The notes beneath the pieces are model-generated. The model did no database searches and was not told the DNA's origin. It saw nothing but the letters and a program-made list of their open reading frames with translations. A program made the position numbers and the translations under genes. This document shows, piece after piece, positions 1 to 12,118 of a DNA stretch of 64,000 nt (positions are counted from its first letter, which is position 1; every line of letters starts with the position of its first letter). Source of the stretch: Brachionus manjavacas (taxonomy: Eukaryota; Rotifera; Eurotatoria; Ploima; Brachionidae); assembly GCA_019054805.1 (NCBI GenBank), contig JAHQIY010000002.1, positions 7,626,001-7,690,000 on the forward strand. Direction: 5' to 3'.

Positions 1-230
1 CTATCAGATTAGTATCTGGGATGCTTTCAATTATCTTATCTTCCTCGCCATTTAATTCGTCGGGTCTTTCTTCTTTATTAGACCAACGCGACAGACCATC
101 CGCGTTCGGTTCCTTTTCCCAGGTTTGTATTCAATTTCAAACTGATATTCACTTAATTTTATAATCAATCTTGCGATTCTTGGTTGAGGCCTTTTAATAT
201 GAACCTCCATTTTTAGGGCTGATGGTCAGT

Positions 231-1385
231 TCAAATAATGAATACTTGACCATAAAGATAAATACGAAAATTGTCCACAACACACACTATTCCTAAGGCT
301 TCTTTTTCTGTTGTTGAATTAATTCTTTCTGCAGAGTTCAACTGTCTACTCCAATATGCAATCGGTTTCCATTCACCATTTCTTTTTTGAGAGAATACAC
401 CTGCTATACCAACATCACTTTCGTCCGTTTCCAGCTTGAAAACTTCATCGAAATACGGAAAAATAAGAAAATTTTCACTTGTTATTTTATATTTAAGAAG
501 ATCAAAGGCATTACTACATTTGTCATCAAAATGTTCCTCGAACTTTTTATTATTCTTAAATGAAGCAAACAAAGGTTTTTGCATAGTTTTCAATGAATTT
601 CCGATAAAAACCTGTGATCCTGAGAAAACTCTGAAGTTGTTTGACCGATTTAGGTTTCTTAAAGTTCTTAATTGCTTTAACCTTGTCTTCACAGGGCAAA
701 AGTCCTTTCGATTTATAACATGTTCCAAATATATTGCTTCACCTTTCATAAAGAAGCATTTCTCTTTGTTTAATTTTAACGTCGCAGCTTTCAATTTCTC
801 AAAGATTATTTTAAGGTGAATGATATGATCGTCCACGGTTTTAGAAAAAACAATTATGTCATCCAGGTATACTAAGCAAAATTTTTCAATAATATACTTT
901 AGAACTTTATCAATCATTCTCTGAAAAGTCGCTGGTGCATTTGTCAATCCAAATGGTATCCTTGTAAAATGGTTAAGTCCAAAAGGTGTCGTAATGGCCG
1001 TTTTTTCTTTATCTTTTGGGTCCAATTTTATCTGATAGTAGCCACTAGCCATATCCAGGGTACTGAAGTATCTGATTCCAAAAAATTTGTCTGTTGTTTC
1101 ATCCAACCTTGGTATTGGATAGCTGTCTTTCTTTGTTACTTTATTCAGTTGCCTATAATCAAAACATAATCTTATCTTGCCGTTTTTCTTTTTCAAAGGA
1201 ACAAGGGGTGCAGCCCAATCTGAATTGCTTGGTTCTATTATGTGAGTTTCCAAAAGTTCATCTAATTGTTTTTTAATATCTATTTTTAACTGATGCGGAA
1301 TTCTCCTGGCTGACTCTCGTATCGGTTCACTTCCTTGTGTGTCGATCTGATGAATCGTGAAAATACAACAACCAAGTTCTTTCAT
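231..1385 (-). pseudogene. Gypsy pol fragment: reverse transcriptase plus RNase H (fossil)
   Basis: The 384-residue reading contains the Ty3/Gypsy RT core, including a YLDDIIVFS-type catalytic box and an upstream LDMASGYYQI motif, followed by a connection region and the start of RNase H (KPIAYWSRQLN-like). RNase H similarity continues below position 231 towards the window edge. In life this enzyme copies element RNA into DNA in cytoplasmic particles. It is part of the broken element at 1-2980 and is treated as a fossil. Confidence 0.9.
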
Positions 1386-1877
1386 TGATTTTGCAAATAT
1401 CCTCGTTTTCAGATAAAAATGAATCTATCCTCTTTTGTTCTTCTTTAGAAAAATCAACTCTATTTACAGCTTTGTTTTTCTCATTATTGATTTTAAATTA
1501 AGAATTAAGATACTATCCATCGTTTGAATTATTAATCAATTTTGAATAATTGGACGTATTTGACAAGTTAGCATTTACAAAACTATTATCATAGGTATTC
1601 CTTATTGTCTCAACGTTGTATTGTGAATATCCATAATGTTCATTCTGATTTTGAAACATCATATTCGATTCTAACTTTGGTGTTATTAAGTTTCTGATTT
1701 CTCCTTCTGTTATCTGTCTTCATGTTCCTTGATTAAACATATTTCTGCTTCGCTCTCTAATCCCACTAAATCCAAAAGATAAACCATCGTGTTCTCTTGC
1801 TCTGAGTACCAACATCTCTAAGTTTTCGTGATCCAATACAGCTAATCTTTCAGCCATTTCTCTGTCACGGACTTCTG

Positions 1878-2471
1878 CTAAAATTGACCTCGAAGATAAA
1901 TATCTAGTTCCCTAAGATTTAAATCTGGAAAAGCTTTTCGACCTAATTCCTGCAGTACCGCTGCATATTGAACATGGCTTTCATTTAGCTCTTGGCCTCT
2001 TCCAACAAAGGTATGAAGGTAAACATGTGCAGAAGATTCTGGCCTACTAAAAAGAGCTCTAAATTTGGTTTTTACTTCATCATATGACCGTTCGTTTATC
2101 AAACTATCGACCAATTTAAACGTTGTATCATCTAAAAAAGATCCACACACATTTATCTTATCTCTTTCTCCAAAAATTCTGTTTAATTCTAGATATTTAT
2201 CAAATCTTGCTTGCCATATATCCACATTTGTATCCAAACTAAAAAATGATGGGGCTCTTAAGCTATAGTTTGCCATTTTAAATCTCTTTTGGCTTATGCT
2301 TTTTATACTTCTTTTATTCTTCTTATGCTTCTTATTCAGTGACTTCACTGAAACATCTTTTGCTATACTATTCATCTCGTTATTGTTCAAAATCGACTGA
2401 AACAATGAATAACTAGAAGCTTTTTCCTTTCTTCCAGTGAACAATTTAGCTTTTCCAACCATCTCAAACAC
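1878..2471 (-). pseudogene. Gypsy gag-like region (fossil)
   Basis: A 197-residue reading just inside the LTR has the position and character of a retrotransposon gag: a basic N-terminal part, then a region (FxxVDSLINERSYDEVKTKF-like) resembling the capsid segment of Gypsy gag proteins. The remaining gag/protease portion toward 1386 is degraded. The assignment rests mainly on position between primer site and pol. Confidence 0.6.
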
Positions 2472-2579
2472 TAAACTTTTGGCTTACCAATAAAAACGAT
2501 TATTAAACACACTTGATACCACGTTTTTTTTTTTTTTTTATTTTAGAAATAAATCTAATAGCTTAACCGCTGCCACCAA

Positions 2580-2980
2580 TGTAGTACAGGCCGAGTGTGT
2601 GAATAATTAGCTTAGTATTTAGTTAAACACTTTATTTTAAAATAAGTTTTATATTTCTCCTATCAACAACAATAATGAATCCTTTTAATAATATAAAGAA
2701 ATAAAATGAGATAAAAAACTAAAAAAAACTAAAAAAAAAGTAAATAAGCTAAAAAAATGTAAATTCAGAAGACCAAAATTGAAATAAATTGGTACTTGTG
2801 GCAAATTTTTACATAGTTCAAGTTTCAGGGAAAAAATAGAAAAAAATAAGGTAGCAATTACACAATGGAGTTGAGTATTCAATATATAAATTGTTGCAGG
2901 AATTATCATATTATAACTTAAGGATAGATCTGCTGTATTCTGAAATGCTTGTATTTTTTTTATATTATTTTCTTAAAATG
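2580..2980 (-). repeat. Probable LTR with adjoining primer-binding site
   Basis: On the minus strand the sequence ends ...CTGTACTACA at 2580 and is followed after one base by TGGTGGCAGCGG (about 2567-2578), the layout of an LTR 3' end plus a tRNA primer-binding site starting TGG. The matching TG... end of the LTR is not sharply defined; I place it near 2900-2980 because no gene or other element is seen there. The second LTR is outside the window, so the boundary is approximate. Confidence 0.5.
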
Positions 2981-3042
2981 AATTTAAGCAAGGAAAAAAA
3001 TAGTCTTAAATTGATCCGACTAAAGATTTGGCACTATATTGA

Positions 3043-4692
3043 AACATAGAAAATTTAAAAACATAGAATTAACTTTACCTGGAGAAAAAATAGAATCATT
3101 AACATAGAAAAAGTAAACAAAGAAAATCGAAAACATAGAAAAAAAAACATAGAACAAAGAAAAACATAGAATAATTAAACGAGGCTGTTTATTGGTTAAA
3201 TAAAATGATAATTAAATTATTGTTTGTTTTTATCTTTTTTCAAGTCCAAAAAATTACAAGCCATTCCTTTTAAATGCTCACTAATTTTGCCACTGTACCC
3301 ATCAACCAATGTTTCAATATTTTTCTCATATTCTTTCTTGGAAGACTTTCTTTTTAAAATCTCTCCATTAACCAATCGAGCATAATCGCCCTCTGACTTG
3401 TCCTGTTCAAGTCTCAACAACTCAACAACCATAAAAACGTTAAGTTTTTTCCTGACATCAGCTTGTATACGACTAAGCCAGTTCTCAACGTTGTTATTGG
3501 TACGTGGAAGTCTTTGTTTTACTCTTTCAAAGACGTTCCAGCATTCATTAGGAAACATTGGGACAGCTCTTTTTGGTTGTTTGCTTTTTATTAGGTAACA
3601 TAACGTAGACACACGGAATAAGGGTCTTATTTTTTATTATATGTAAACTATAGATCTGTTTGAAAAATGTAGGAGATATGTCAAAAGTTCCATCAGCGTA
3701 CCAGTCACAGTAGTCGTTTAAGATTGATTGATTTTTTTCGGTAGTAAAGACTATAACTCTATTTTTGTCATCTGAACCGCTGTCATCCCAGTAAAATTTT
3801 TCGTTTCTATACGTTTTTTTGTTCTAGCTCTAGGAATCATTTGGCGCATAGCATTGGGTTTACTAACAGAACATAAGGCAGTTAAACTCATACCTTTTTG
3901 AATCTCCATCATAATTGCTCTAGGTGGGTTATTTGTATTTAAAGCGTTATCTTTGACCATTTCAACACAAGTTCTTCACCACGCTCTTTGTCTCTAATAT
4001 GGTTGTGCTTTCTTGAATGGTTTAATGATGGGTTTAGACCACTCGAAATGGCTCGGCCGCTTCAATTCGTATGAAGTTCTCACTTCCAGTAAATAGTTGA
4101 TGCTGTTGAGACTTTATCAATAGTTGGATTATCAACCGTATAGGCGAAACCACATGATGCTAACTTGTAACCGATTCCTTTTTGAGTTTTTGTCAATGTT
4201 CATGCGAATGGAGTGTTATCTTTTGCTTCTAGGTTGCATCGAGTTCGAATAATCTCAAAATGGTCATTCGAATTTAAAAGAAGAATTTCTTCTTTATTAC
4301 ATATTTGTTCAGTTAAATTGAAAAAGTCAAAATCAAATTCATTACACAGTTAATAGAATATTGGTTCTTCTTGTGGCACTTCGACTAATAGTAACGAAAC
4401 GGCAAGATCGGCTCCAAAATTATTTAAAAATTCGGTAGGTTGTCGAATAATTTTCCGAGAACGTAAGTTCAAATTCGGTGAAAACGTGTTACTTGTAATC
4501 AACTGTTTAGTTTTTTTCATTTTTAAGAATCTCAATTCTAAATTAATTAAGCCAAAGAACAAAAAAGTGTGAGCTCTATTTTATTTCTATGTTTTATTGG
4601 TTTCTATGTTCAGTTGTTCACTTAATTGATTTCTATATTTTTTTTTTCTATGTTTAATGTTTCTATGTTTTTTGTCTTTTCTATGTAATGAT
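3043..4692 (-). mobile_element. Decayed MULE (FLYWCH-type) with short subterminal inverted motifs
   Basis: Both ends are dense in one short word in opposite orientation: about six copies of aaacataga between 3046 and 3172, and about six of ttctatgttt between 4580 and 4690. Between them lie minus-strand transposase remnants. Inverted subterminal clusters around a transposase fit a Mutator-like element of about 1.65 kb that has lost much of its middle. No clean target-site duplication was identified. Confidence 0.65.
3217..4562 (-). pseudogene. MULE transposase remnant with FLYWCH-like region
   Basis: Read 4562 to 3217, the remnant starts with a 70-residue N-terminal piece, passes through a FLYWCH-like stretch (about 4300-4000, for example GIGYKLASCGFAYTVDNPTI) that contains a stop, then a frame-shifted middle piece (3960-3751), and ends with a C-terminal 131-residue open part (3612-3217) having RLPRTNNNVENW. 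The same block RTNNFVEAW occurs in the MULE at 61485-63114, so both belong to one family. The DDE core between first and second Asp is missing. Clearly inactive. Confidence 0.75.
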
Positions 4693-4777
4693 TCATTCCC
4701 AAAGATTTATATTAATTTCCTAGCGTATTTTGATTAAGGCCCCATTTTTTTTGACATTATCTTAAAAATATTTAGCA
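4693..4777. other. Short spacer between two MULEs
   Basis: About 85 bp of AT-rich sequence between the decayed MULE and the OTU-MULE. Nothing recognised. Confidence 0.4.
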
Positions 4778-4826
4778 GTTTATTTGGTTATTGCTAAAAC
4801 ACGGACCTCCAGTTTTTAAATAAAAC

Positions 4827-5411
4827 ACGGACCCATACTTATCTCCCCCATTAATACTATGCCATTTATCCCCCACCATTTTTCTAGTACAAAATTTTAT
4901 CAGCTTTCACGCAAGACCAAAATCTAAGCTCTAGCACATTTGGTTCGCCCTTCATTTTGATTTTAAATCAAAAAATCTTAATTCAAATCTACGGACCCAT
5001 ACTTATCTCCCCCATTAAGACTATGCCATTTATCCCCCACCATTTTTCTAGTACAAAATTTTATCAGCTTTCACGCAAGACCAAAATCTAAGCTCTAGCA
5101 CATTTGGTTCGCCCTTCATTTTGATTTTAAATCAAAAATTCTTAATTCAAATCTACGGACCCATACTTATCTCCCCCATTAAGACTATGCCATTTATCCC
5201 CCACCATTTTTCTAGTACAAAATTTTATCAGCTTTCACGCAAGACCAAAATCTAAGCTCTAGCACATTTGGTTCGCCCTTCATTTTGATTTTAAATCAAA
5301 AAATCTTAATTCAAATCTACGGACCCATACTTATCTCCCCCATTAAGACTATGCCATTTATCCCCCACCATTTTTCTAGTACAAAATTTTATCAGCTTTT
5401 ACGCAAGACAA
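4827..5411 (+). repeat. Left subterminal array, 164-bp unit, about 3.6 copies
   Basis: Unit starts (acggacccatac) recur at 4827, 4991, 5155 and 5319, exactly 164 bp apart. Each unit carries tctcccccatta, tatcccccacca and ggttcgcccttc. Copies differ by only a few bases. The last copy breaks off near 5411, where the transposon interior begins. Confidence 0.95.
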
Positions 5412-8400
5412 AAACCATGCGTCTTAAATTTTATATTTTTAAGATTATGTTTTTACATTTGAAATAAAACTTAAAAAATAAATTTAATAGAATTTTTTAC
5501 TGAAAATTTTTGTAAAATGGCAGAATTGGAAAGTGATAATTTAGATCTTCTTGGTATGGTAGTAAGTTCATTAACATTTTGTAATGAGAATTATACTGTA
5601 GATGATTTTTCGTCACATTGTTATTCACTATTTAAAAGTTTTGGCAAAAGTAAAAATAACACAAAGGTAATTGATCCTTAATCGAATAATTTCTTTCTTT
5701 TAGTTTTTTTTACTAGGAACGAAAATGTTTTTTTGATCATACAATTGATAAATTTAGAACAATGAATTTCGAGGAAATAAGAGCATTTTTTTGTAAAGAA
5801 AGAGACTTGTTTGCGAATTTTGATATGGTTAATTATAGATTGGTCACATATGGTTAGATTTTTATTATATTTTATTTATTTCTACTTTTTTAAATTTATT
5901 TAGCAGTAAATAAAATTATCTACAAATTTTACAAAATTCTAAATAAACATTAATAATTAATCTATTTTGAAATTTACCGCTTTTTAAATTAATTAGAAAG
6001 AGTTTTTGAGAAACCAATTTTTTATTCTTAAAAATTTTTTTAAAACTATTGAATGAATTTAAAAAATAAATAAATAAAAAAATGCTAACATAAGTCTTGT
6101 CTTTTTAAAATTTTAGAATTGCTTTGGCAACAATAATTTAGTAAAATAATATTATTTCTTTTAAGAGAAAAGATATCCTGTTTGCAGTTCCAGTAAAATT
6201 TTACTTAGACGCATCAATTTGGATCAGCATTTAGTCCCCTTAAAAGTTCTTGCCGATGGTAATTGTCTTTTTAGAGCGGTGTCTTTGTTTTTGTATGGAA
6301 ATGATTCGTTTCACTTAGAGTTAAGAGTTAGATGTATACTTGAGATGGCTCTTAATACCGACAAATACATGGATAATCGTTCTCTTTTGGCACAACTTAA
6401 AACTAAGCCAAATTCAAAAAATTCAGATAGATTTATTGAATGGATTAGTCTTTTTTGTGGGACAAATATTAGCGGTTCAATAAACGATCTATTAAAAGAA
6501 GAGATTATGAGGCTTATTGAGGAAAATAGTTGGGCAAGTATTTGGCACCTATTCGGTTTATGTAACGCAATTAATATCAATATTCAACAAATTTATCCTC
6601 GAAAAAAGAATGAATTGAGAGATCCAATGCAACACCTGCTATTATCGAACACAATTTCTTGCGAATTAAATAGTGAAATTAGTAAAATTTTTAATAAAGT
6701 TACTTTTTTTTTTAATATGTTTTAAAGAACAAAATGTCATTTTAATGTGGACTCATACCCATGATTTAATGGAGTCATATGAAATTTGGAACCCGAATCA
6801 TTTTGTTCCTCTTGTGAAAAGTAAATTGGTAAGTTAAATTCAAAAATTTGGTATTTGAAAAAAAAGTTGCTTTAAAATTACAATATATAAAGTTGACAGA
6901 AAATAATGAATCATTAGAGATTTTGATAAATAATATTGAGAATCAGGCTTTTAAATTAAAAATTGAAAGTTTATTGTCCAAAGTAAGTAATTTTATGCAT
7001 TTTTAATAAAAAAATATAATTAAAATTTAAGGAAGATAAAATACAAAACAATTTTGATAGTTCGATTGTTTCTTTAGATGACGAGTTCTTAAATGATGTA
7101 TCTCAATTAAAAAAGTATCCTTTTTTTGCAATAATTTAATTTTTCCTAAAAAATTTTTAAGTCCGGTAAATCCGCGAATTTTGGATGTGCTAAATGATAA
7201 TTTAATAAAAAATGAAACTAAAAATAATGAATTGAACAGTGAGACAGAGACTGATGATCTTTTTCAATCTTTTACTGAAACAACAAGTATATTTAAATTT
7301 TTTGCCAAACTTATAGCTCTAGAAATAATAGAAATAATTTTTATAATTTTAATTAAAATTATTAAAATCCCCCTTTTTTAGATTTAGATTTTGATAAGCT
7401 AGAACTTAAAGATGTAATTCCAATTTTGTTTAACCATCACATAACAATGAACCTTCCAAGTGCTGTAAGAACAAAGTCATTCTTTGTTTTCGACTTGAAT
7501 TTAACAAAATATGATGATATAATTCGTGATGAAAATGGATCATATTGGAATAATGGAGCAAAAAAAAAATTCTATGAAATAGACCGTTTAACTGAACCAA
7601 AATTGAAGTTTTTATCAAACAATAAATTAGCATATCGCTATCAAGCAAACGAAAATACCTACGAAATCTTGAGAATGACATATTTTTCAAAAAGTCAGCC
7701 TGGTTTTCATAGAAAAATAATAAAATTGACTAAATTTATAGCTCCATCAGATTTTGATCGTCTTTTCATATGTTTCTTTTGGTCAAAAAACAATGAAAAG
7801 AAGAATTTCAATTTATTAGCACATGGTAATTCTACCAAGACAGCTAAACCATATATAAGATCTTCAAAAGAAGTTTTAGATGAGATAAAAGAATCTGCTA
7901 AAAAAACAGCATCTTCAAAATCTGAGTTTACAAAGCTTTTAAATGAAAAAAATAGTAAAAAAGAGAAAAAAGTTAGCAATTTTCCAAAAAACACCAAGCA
8001 ATTCTATAACCATAAATCGATTTTTATTAAAAATGAACTACACAAAAAAGATTTCATTAAAACTCGAGACAATTTTGTTGAATGAATTTTTTTAAATGAA
8101 AAAAAGTAAATAAATAATTTTTATTTTTTTATTTTAAAACAATTTTAATAAGGTGATTATGTGAAATCAATTAATTTTACAAAGGATAATTTGATTACTG
8201 TCTGTTTTAAAGACCAACAGTTATATGATCTTGTACGTTTTGGAAGTTTTGAAAAATATTATTCAGTAATTAACTTTGACACTACCTATAATTTGGGTAA
8301 AAATATCATACTTTATGCTTTTTTAAAAAAAGATAGATTCAGAATTGTTTAATTAATTTATTTAAAAGGTGATTTTTATGTGTCGTATTTTACTTATCGA

Positions 8401-9276
8401 AACTTATCACTAAACATTAATGGTACTGATCAGCATCCAATTTTTATGGGTCCATTGATGGTTCATTTGAAAAAAGACTTTGATTGCTACTACTATTTTA
8501 CTGAACAAGTGAAATATTATAGTGATATATTATTTAAAAACGAAACATTTTCTGTTCTGGATATAAAACTTATTATTACCGATGATGACGAAGGACTAAA
8601 TGGAGCTTTAAGAAAGACATTTAGCCAATCTGATTTTGTTCTTTGCTGCAACCATTTAAAAAAAAACATTATTAATATTTTAAAGGATTTTGAAATAGAT
8701 GATGTTGATAAAGAAAAAATTTTGTATTTAATTTTTGGATCAACAAGTGAAAGAGAGAAAAGCCTTATTGCAAGCAACAGCAAAATAGAATATATTGAAA
8801 AACTTGACTTGATTTCTAAATATTTTGAAACACTCAAAGGAAAATCAAATATGAAAAGTTTTTCAGATTGGTTCCTGGAACATAAAGCCCGAAAGATTTA
8901 TGATTTTTTTGTGAGACCAAATTTAAAATACAAAGATAAGCTAAATAGGTATTATACGACCAATGATATAGAGGGATTTAACAATTCAATAAAAGAAAGA
9001 ATCCCAAAATCAAAAAATAATCTGACTGAGATATTCAGCTTTTTTGAAGAGATGGCAAATGGTCAAATAAACTCATCTAAATTAGCAATGATTCAATCTG
9101 GTGACCATGAAGTTTCAAAGTTGTACAAAAAATCCGAAATTAAAGCAAATGTATGGAGTATGTTAGGACAAACGCAACAAGAAAGAAAGTTAGAGAAATT
9201 TTTGAAAAAATGGCCTGAAATGGAGAAAAAAAACACAGAAAAAAATGGAACTTCAATTTATAAGTTAGAAAATTAA
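5412..9276 (+). CDS. OTU protease plus MULE transposase protein(s), multi-exon
   Basis: Plus-strand coding pieces fill this interval. A first exon begins at ATG 5518 (MAELESDNLDLLGM). An OTU-like cysteine protease follows (6211-6675): DGNCLFRA supplies the usual Asp and Cys, and NPNHFVPL after a short intron (about 6680-6735) supplies the His. A segment at 7426-8085 resembles the region seen between OTU and transposase in related elements. The MULE transposase follows (8161-9276): first Asp in NFDTTYNLG, second in IITDDDEGLNGAL, Glu in TTNDIEGFN. The transposase should cut and join element ends; the OTU role is unknown, possibly deubiquitination or polyprotein processing. Introns look about 45-350 bp. 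The junctions near 5855, 8085 and 8352 do not close cleanly in frame, so one or two frameshifts or missed exons are possible. Confidence 0.75.
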
Positions 9277-9350
9277 AATATTAATATTTAAAAATTTAAA
9301 ATTAAAAACAAAATAAATTTTTTAAAACTCTCTTTATGTGATTCAGAATT

Positions 9351-10628
9351 AAATGAAGGGCGAACCAAATGTGCTAGAGCTTAGATTTTGGTCTTGCGTG
9401 AAAGCTGATAAAATTTTGTACTAGAAAAATGGTGGGGGATAAATGGCATTGTCTTAATGGGGGAGATAAGTATGGGTCCGTAGATTTGAATTAAGATTTT
9501 TTGATTTAAAATCAAAATGAAGGGCGAACCAAATGTTCTAGAGCTTAGATTTTGGTCTTGCGTGAAAGCTGATAAAATTTTGTACTAGAAAAATGGTGGG
9601 GGATAAATGGCATAGTCTTAATGGGGGAGATAAGTATGGGTCCGTAGATTTGAATTAAGATTTTTTGATTTAAAATCAAAATGAAGGGCGAACCAAATGT
9701 GCTAGAGCTTAGATTTTGGTCTTGCGTGAAAGCTGATAAAATTTTGTACTAGAAAAATGGTGGGGGATAAATGGCATAGTCTTAATGGGGGAGATAAGTA
9801 TGGGTCCGTAGATTTGAATTAAGAATTTTTGATTTAAAATCAAAATGAAGGGCGAACCAAATGTTCTAGAGCTTAGATTTTGGTATTGCGTGAAAGCTGA
9901 TAAAATTTTGTACTAGAAAAATGGTGGGGGATAAATGGCATAGTATTAATGGGGGAGATAAGTATGGGTCCGTAGATTTGAATTAAGATTTTTTGATTTA
10001 AAATCAAAATGAAGGGCGAACCAAATGTGCTAGAGCTTAGATTTTGGTATTGCGTGAAAGCTGATAAAATTTTGTACTAGAAAAATGGTGGGGGATAAAT
10101 GGCATAGTATTAATGGGGGAGATAAGTATGGGTCCGTAGATTTGAATTAAGATTTTTTGATTTAAAATCAAAATGAAGGGCGAACCAAATGTGCTAGAGC
10201 TTAGATTTTGGTCTTGCGTGAAAGCTGATAAAATTTTGTACTAGAAAAATGGTGGGGGATAAATGGCATAGTATTAATGGGGGAGATAAGTATGGGTCCG
10301 CAGATTTGAATTAAGATTTTTTGATTTAAAATCAAAATGAAGGGCGAACCAAATGTTCTAGAGCTTAGATTTTGGTCTTGCGTGAAAGCTGATAAAATTT
10401 TGTACTAGAAAAATGGTGGGGGATAAATGGCATAGTCTTAATGGGGGAGATAAGTATGGGTCCGTAGATTTGAATTAAGATTTTTTGATTTAAAATCAAA
10501 ATGAAGGGCGAACCAAATGTTCTAGAGCTTAGATTTTGGTCTTGCGTGAAAGCTGATAAAATTTTGTACTAGAAAAATGGTGGGGGATAAATGGCATAGT
10601 CTTAACGGGGGAGATAAGTATGGGTCCG
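9351..10628 (-). repeat. Right subterminal array, 164-bp unit inverted, about 7.8 copies
   Basis: The inverted unit end (gggtccg) recurs with its last base at 9480, 9644, 9808, 9972, 10136, 10300, 10464 and 10628, exactly every 164 bp. The units match the left array in reverse complement with scattered substitutions (for example gtctt or gtatt before the aatggggg run). The arm has twice the copies of the left arm. Confidence 0.95.
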
Positions 10629-10675
10629 TGTTTTATTTAAAAACTGGAGGTCCGTGTTTTAGCAATAACCGTCTA

Positions 10676-11273
10676 TTTTAGCGTTCTTTAATTTCGTCAA
10701 CCAGTATTTTAAAAAGTTTAACTTAAAATCAAATTTAATACCAAGAAACTTGATTTCGTTTTGGCTCACTATTCTATTTCCATAGATTTTTATGTTTTAA
10801 GTTTTTTAATTTTTAAGACTATCACTTTTGTACTCTCTTTTTTGACTTTTCAACTGATATCTTCATTTTTCATCTAGTTCGTTGGTGTATTTATTTATCT
10901 TTTTTTCTAGGTTCCTCTTTTTGTTATAAAAGAAGAATGCAACTAGATAATTTGCGAAAAGCAGAGAATGTTAATAATTTTTTTTATTTCTTTTGGAGAT
11001 GTCATTAATATAGATATACTAAAATAAGAGAGGACTAATTACTGAGCCTTTAGGAACACCTGCGGTTATTTGGTATTCTTCGCTCAGGTGGTCATTCATA
11101 TTTACCTTAAATGTCCTAGAGACTAAAAAGGATCTAATCAAGTAAGTCAAGTAATGAGGTGGGTTCATTTTAATCAATTCAAAAACTAAACCTTCATGCC
11201 AAATCCTAGAAATATCAAAAAACAGGGTGAAAAAGCTTTTAATCGAAGAAAATCGAATGGACCAGTTAATCAC
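10676..11273 (-). mobile_element. LINE fragment (Jockey-like family A), reverse transcriptase piece
   Basis: Minus-strand reading 11273-11019 gives an RT segment with GVPKGSVISPLLF and DISRIWHEGLVFELIK, closely matching the family A LINE at 36736-37266. Lower down (10790-10690) a piece reading NEIKFLGIKFDFKLNFLKYW matches the later RT region of the same family. The catalytic Asp pair between them is gone, so this is an internally deleted, 5'-truncated copy. Confidence 0.8.
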
Positions 11274-11325
11274 TTATGAATAACCCAAGAGATTATTGGC
11301 AAAAATATTGAAGAGACTTCGACAG

Positions 11326-11482
11326 CTCAAGTTTAATTCAATCAATTGAATCAAATTTCAAACAGCTTTGTATTCAGTAATTCTTCGGGAAGTTCTTTAA
11401 TCCCAATCATTAAAGATGCGAGTACTTTAGCTCAAATTCAAATTTGGAAAAAGCGTGGTAGACCAAGAAAAAAGCAGGCTTA
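11326..11482 (+). pseudogene. Short open relic ending in an AT-hook-like GRPRK tail
   Basis: A plus-strand reading of about 52 codons after a stop ends KKRGRPRKKQA and a stop at 11480-11482. GRPRK resembles an AT-hook, and such tails also end some retroelement polyproteins. It has no start of its own and no recognised domain, so I take it as the 3' scrap of an unidentified element. Confidence 0.35.
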
Positions 11483-12118
11483 ATTGAGGTTGTTTCGGCT
11501 AAACAACAAAAAACTGGTTAAAATAGAGGCAAAAAAAAATTTAATTAGTTTATTTTTTCTTTTTTAAACTTTTTTTGAGTATATGTGTTATTTTTTTCAT
11601 TTACTTTTTTTATTTTTTATCTTAACTGTATGATACTCAGATATTAATAAAATAAATTTGATATATTTTTATTTTTCATTTTTTAGATACTAGAATCATT
11701 TATTTAGATTCAAAATTAATTTGTATCATATCTAATTGTATCTTATTTTTCCTTTGAAATTGAAACTAAAATAGTGACCCATAATTTTTTTAAAGTTCCT
11801 TCATCTCATGTTTAAGGTATTCAAATAAATAAATAAAGATTTCTAATTAAAAAGAAGTAAAATAAAATATAAAAGTTAAAATTTGTTTCATTCTAAGTTA
11901 AGATTTTTTAAATCGTTTAGAAAGACAAATTTAAAATTGATAATTTGTAAAAGTCTAATTGACAAAAAAATATATTTAAATATAATTTATTGAATAATTG
12001 GATTAAATTAGTTAAATAATTAAAAAAGTAAAAATTAGCTAAATACAGTTTTTAAAATTTTTTAAATTGACTGAATAAAAAATTTTTGATTAAACATTGA
12101 CAAATACTTGTTAAAATT
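11483..12118. other. AT-rich intergenic stretch, no gene seen
   Basis: Only low-complexity A/T-rich sequence lies between the GRPRK relic and the 3' end of the NRF-like gene, which presumably includes the 3' untranslated region of that gene. Confidence 0.5.

Larger units (their letters stand above)
1..2980 (-). mobile_element. Ty3/Gypsy LTR retrotransposon fossil, cut by window edge
   Basis: A minus-strand LTR retroelement. Going down in coordinate it shows one LTR (from about 2580 up), a primer-binding-like site, a gag-like region and a reverse transcriptase/RNase H region that runs to base 1. Order and RT sequence place it in the Ty3/Gypsy (Metaviridae) group. The other LTR, any integrase and the 3' end would lie outside the window, so full length and LTR-LTR age cannot be judged. 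It looks broken, with at least two or three breaks in the visible coding part, yet the RT is still easy to read, so it is probably not ancient. Confidence 0.85.
4786..10670 (+). mobile_element. MULE DNA transposon with OTU protease and satellite-like inverted arrays
   Basis: The element is 5885 bp. Its outermost 40-odd bases are perfect inverted repeats, beginning GGTTATTGCTAAAACACGG at 4786 and ending with the complement at 10670. Inside each end lies an array of a 164-bp unit in opposite orientation. Imperfect 8-bp flanks (gtttattt 4778-4785; gtctattt 10671-10678, one mismatch) look like a target duplication of the 8-9 bp size usual for Mutator-like elements. The interior encodes an OTU-like protease domain and a MULE transposase on the plus strand. 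The well-kept termini and largely open exons suggest recent activity, although I could not close every splice junction. Confidence 0.85.

Noticed and set aside
4827-10628. The regularly spaced repeats as a CRISPR array or centromeric satellite
   Set aside because: The 164-bp units are contiguous with no unique spacers, sit in inverted arms, and lie inside transposon termini in a eukaryotic context.
11019-11273. A host gene at this position
   Set aside because: It is a piece of LINE reverse transcriptase matching the family A copy.
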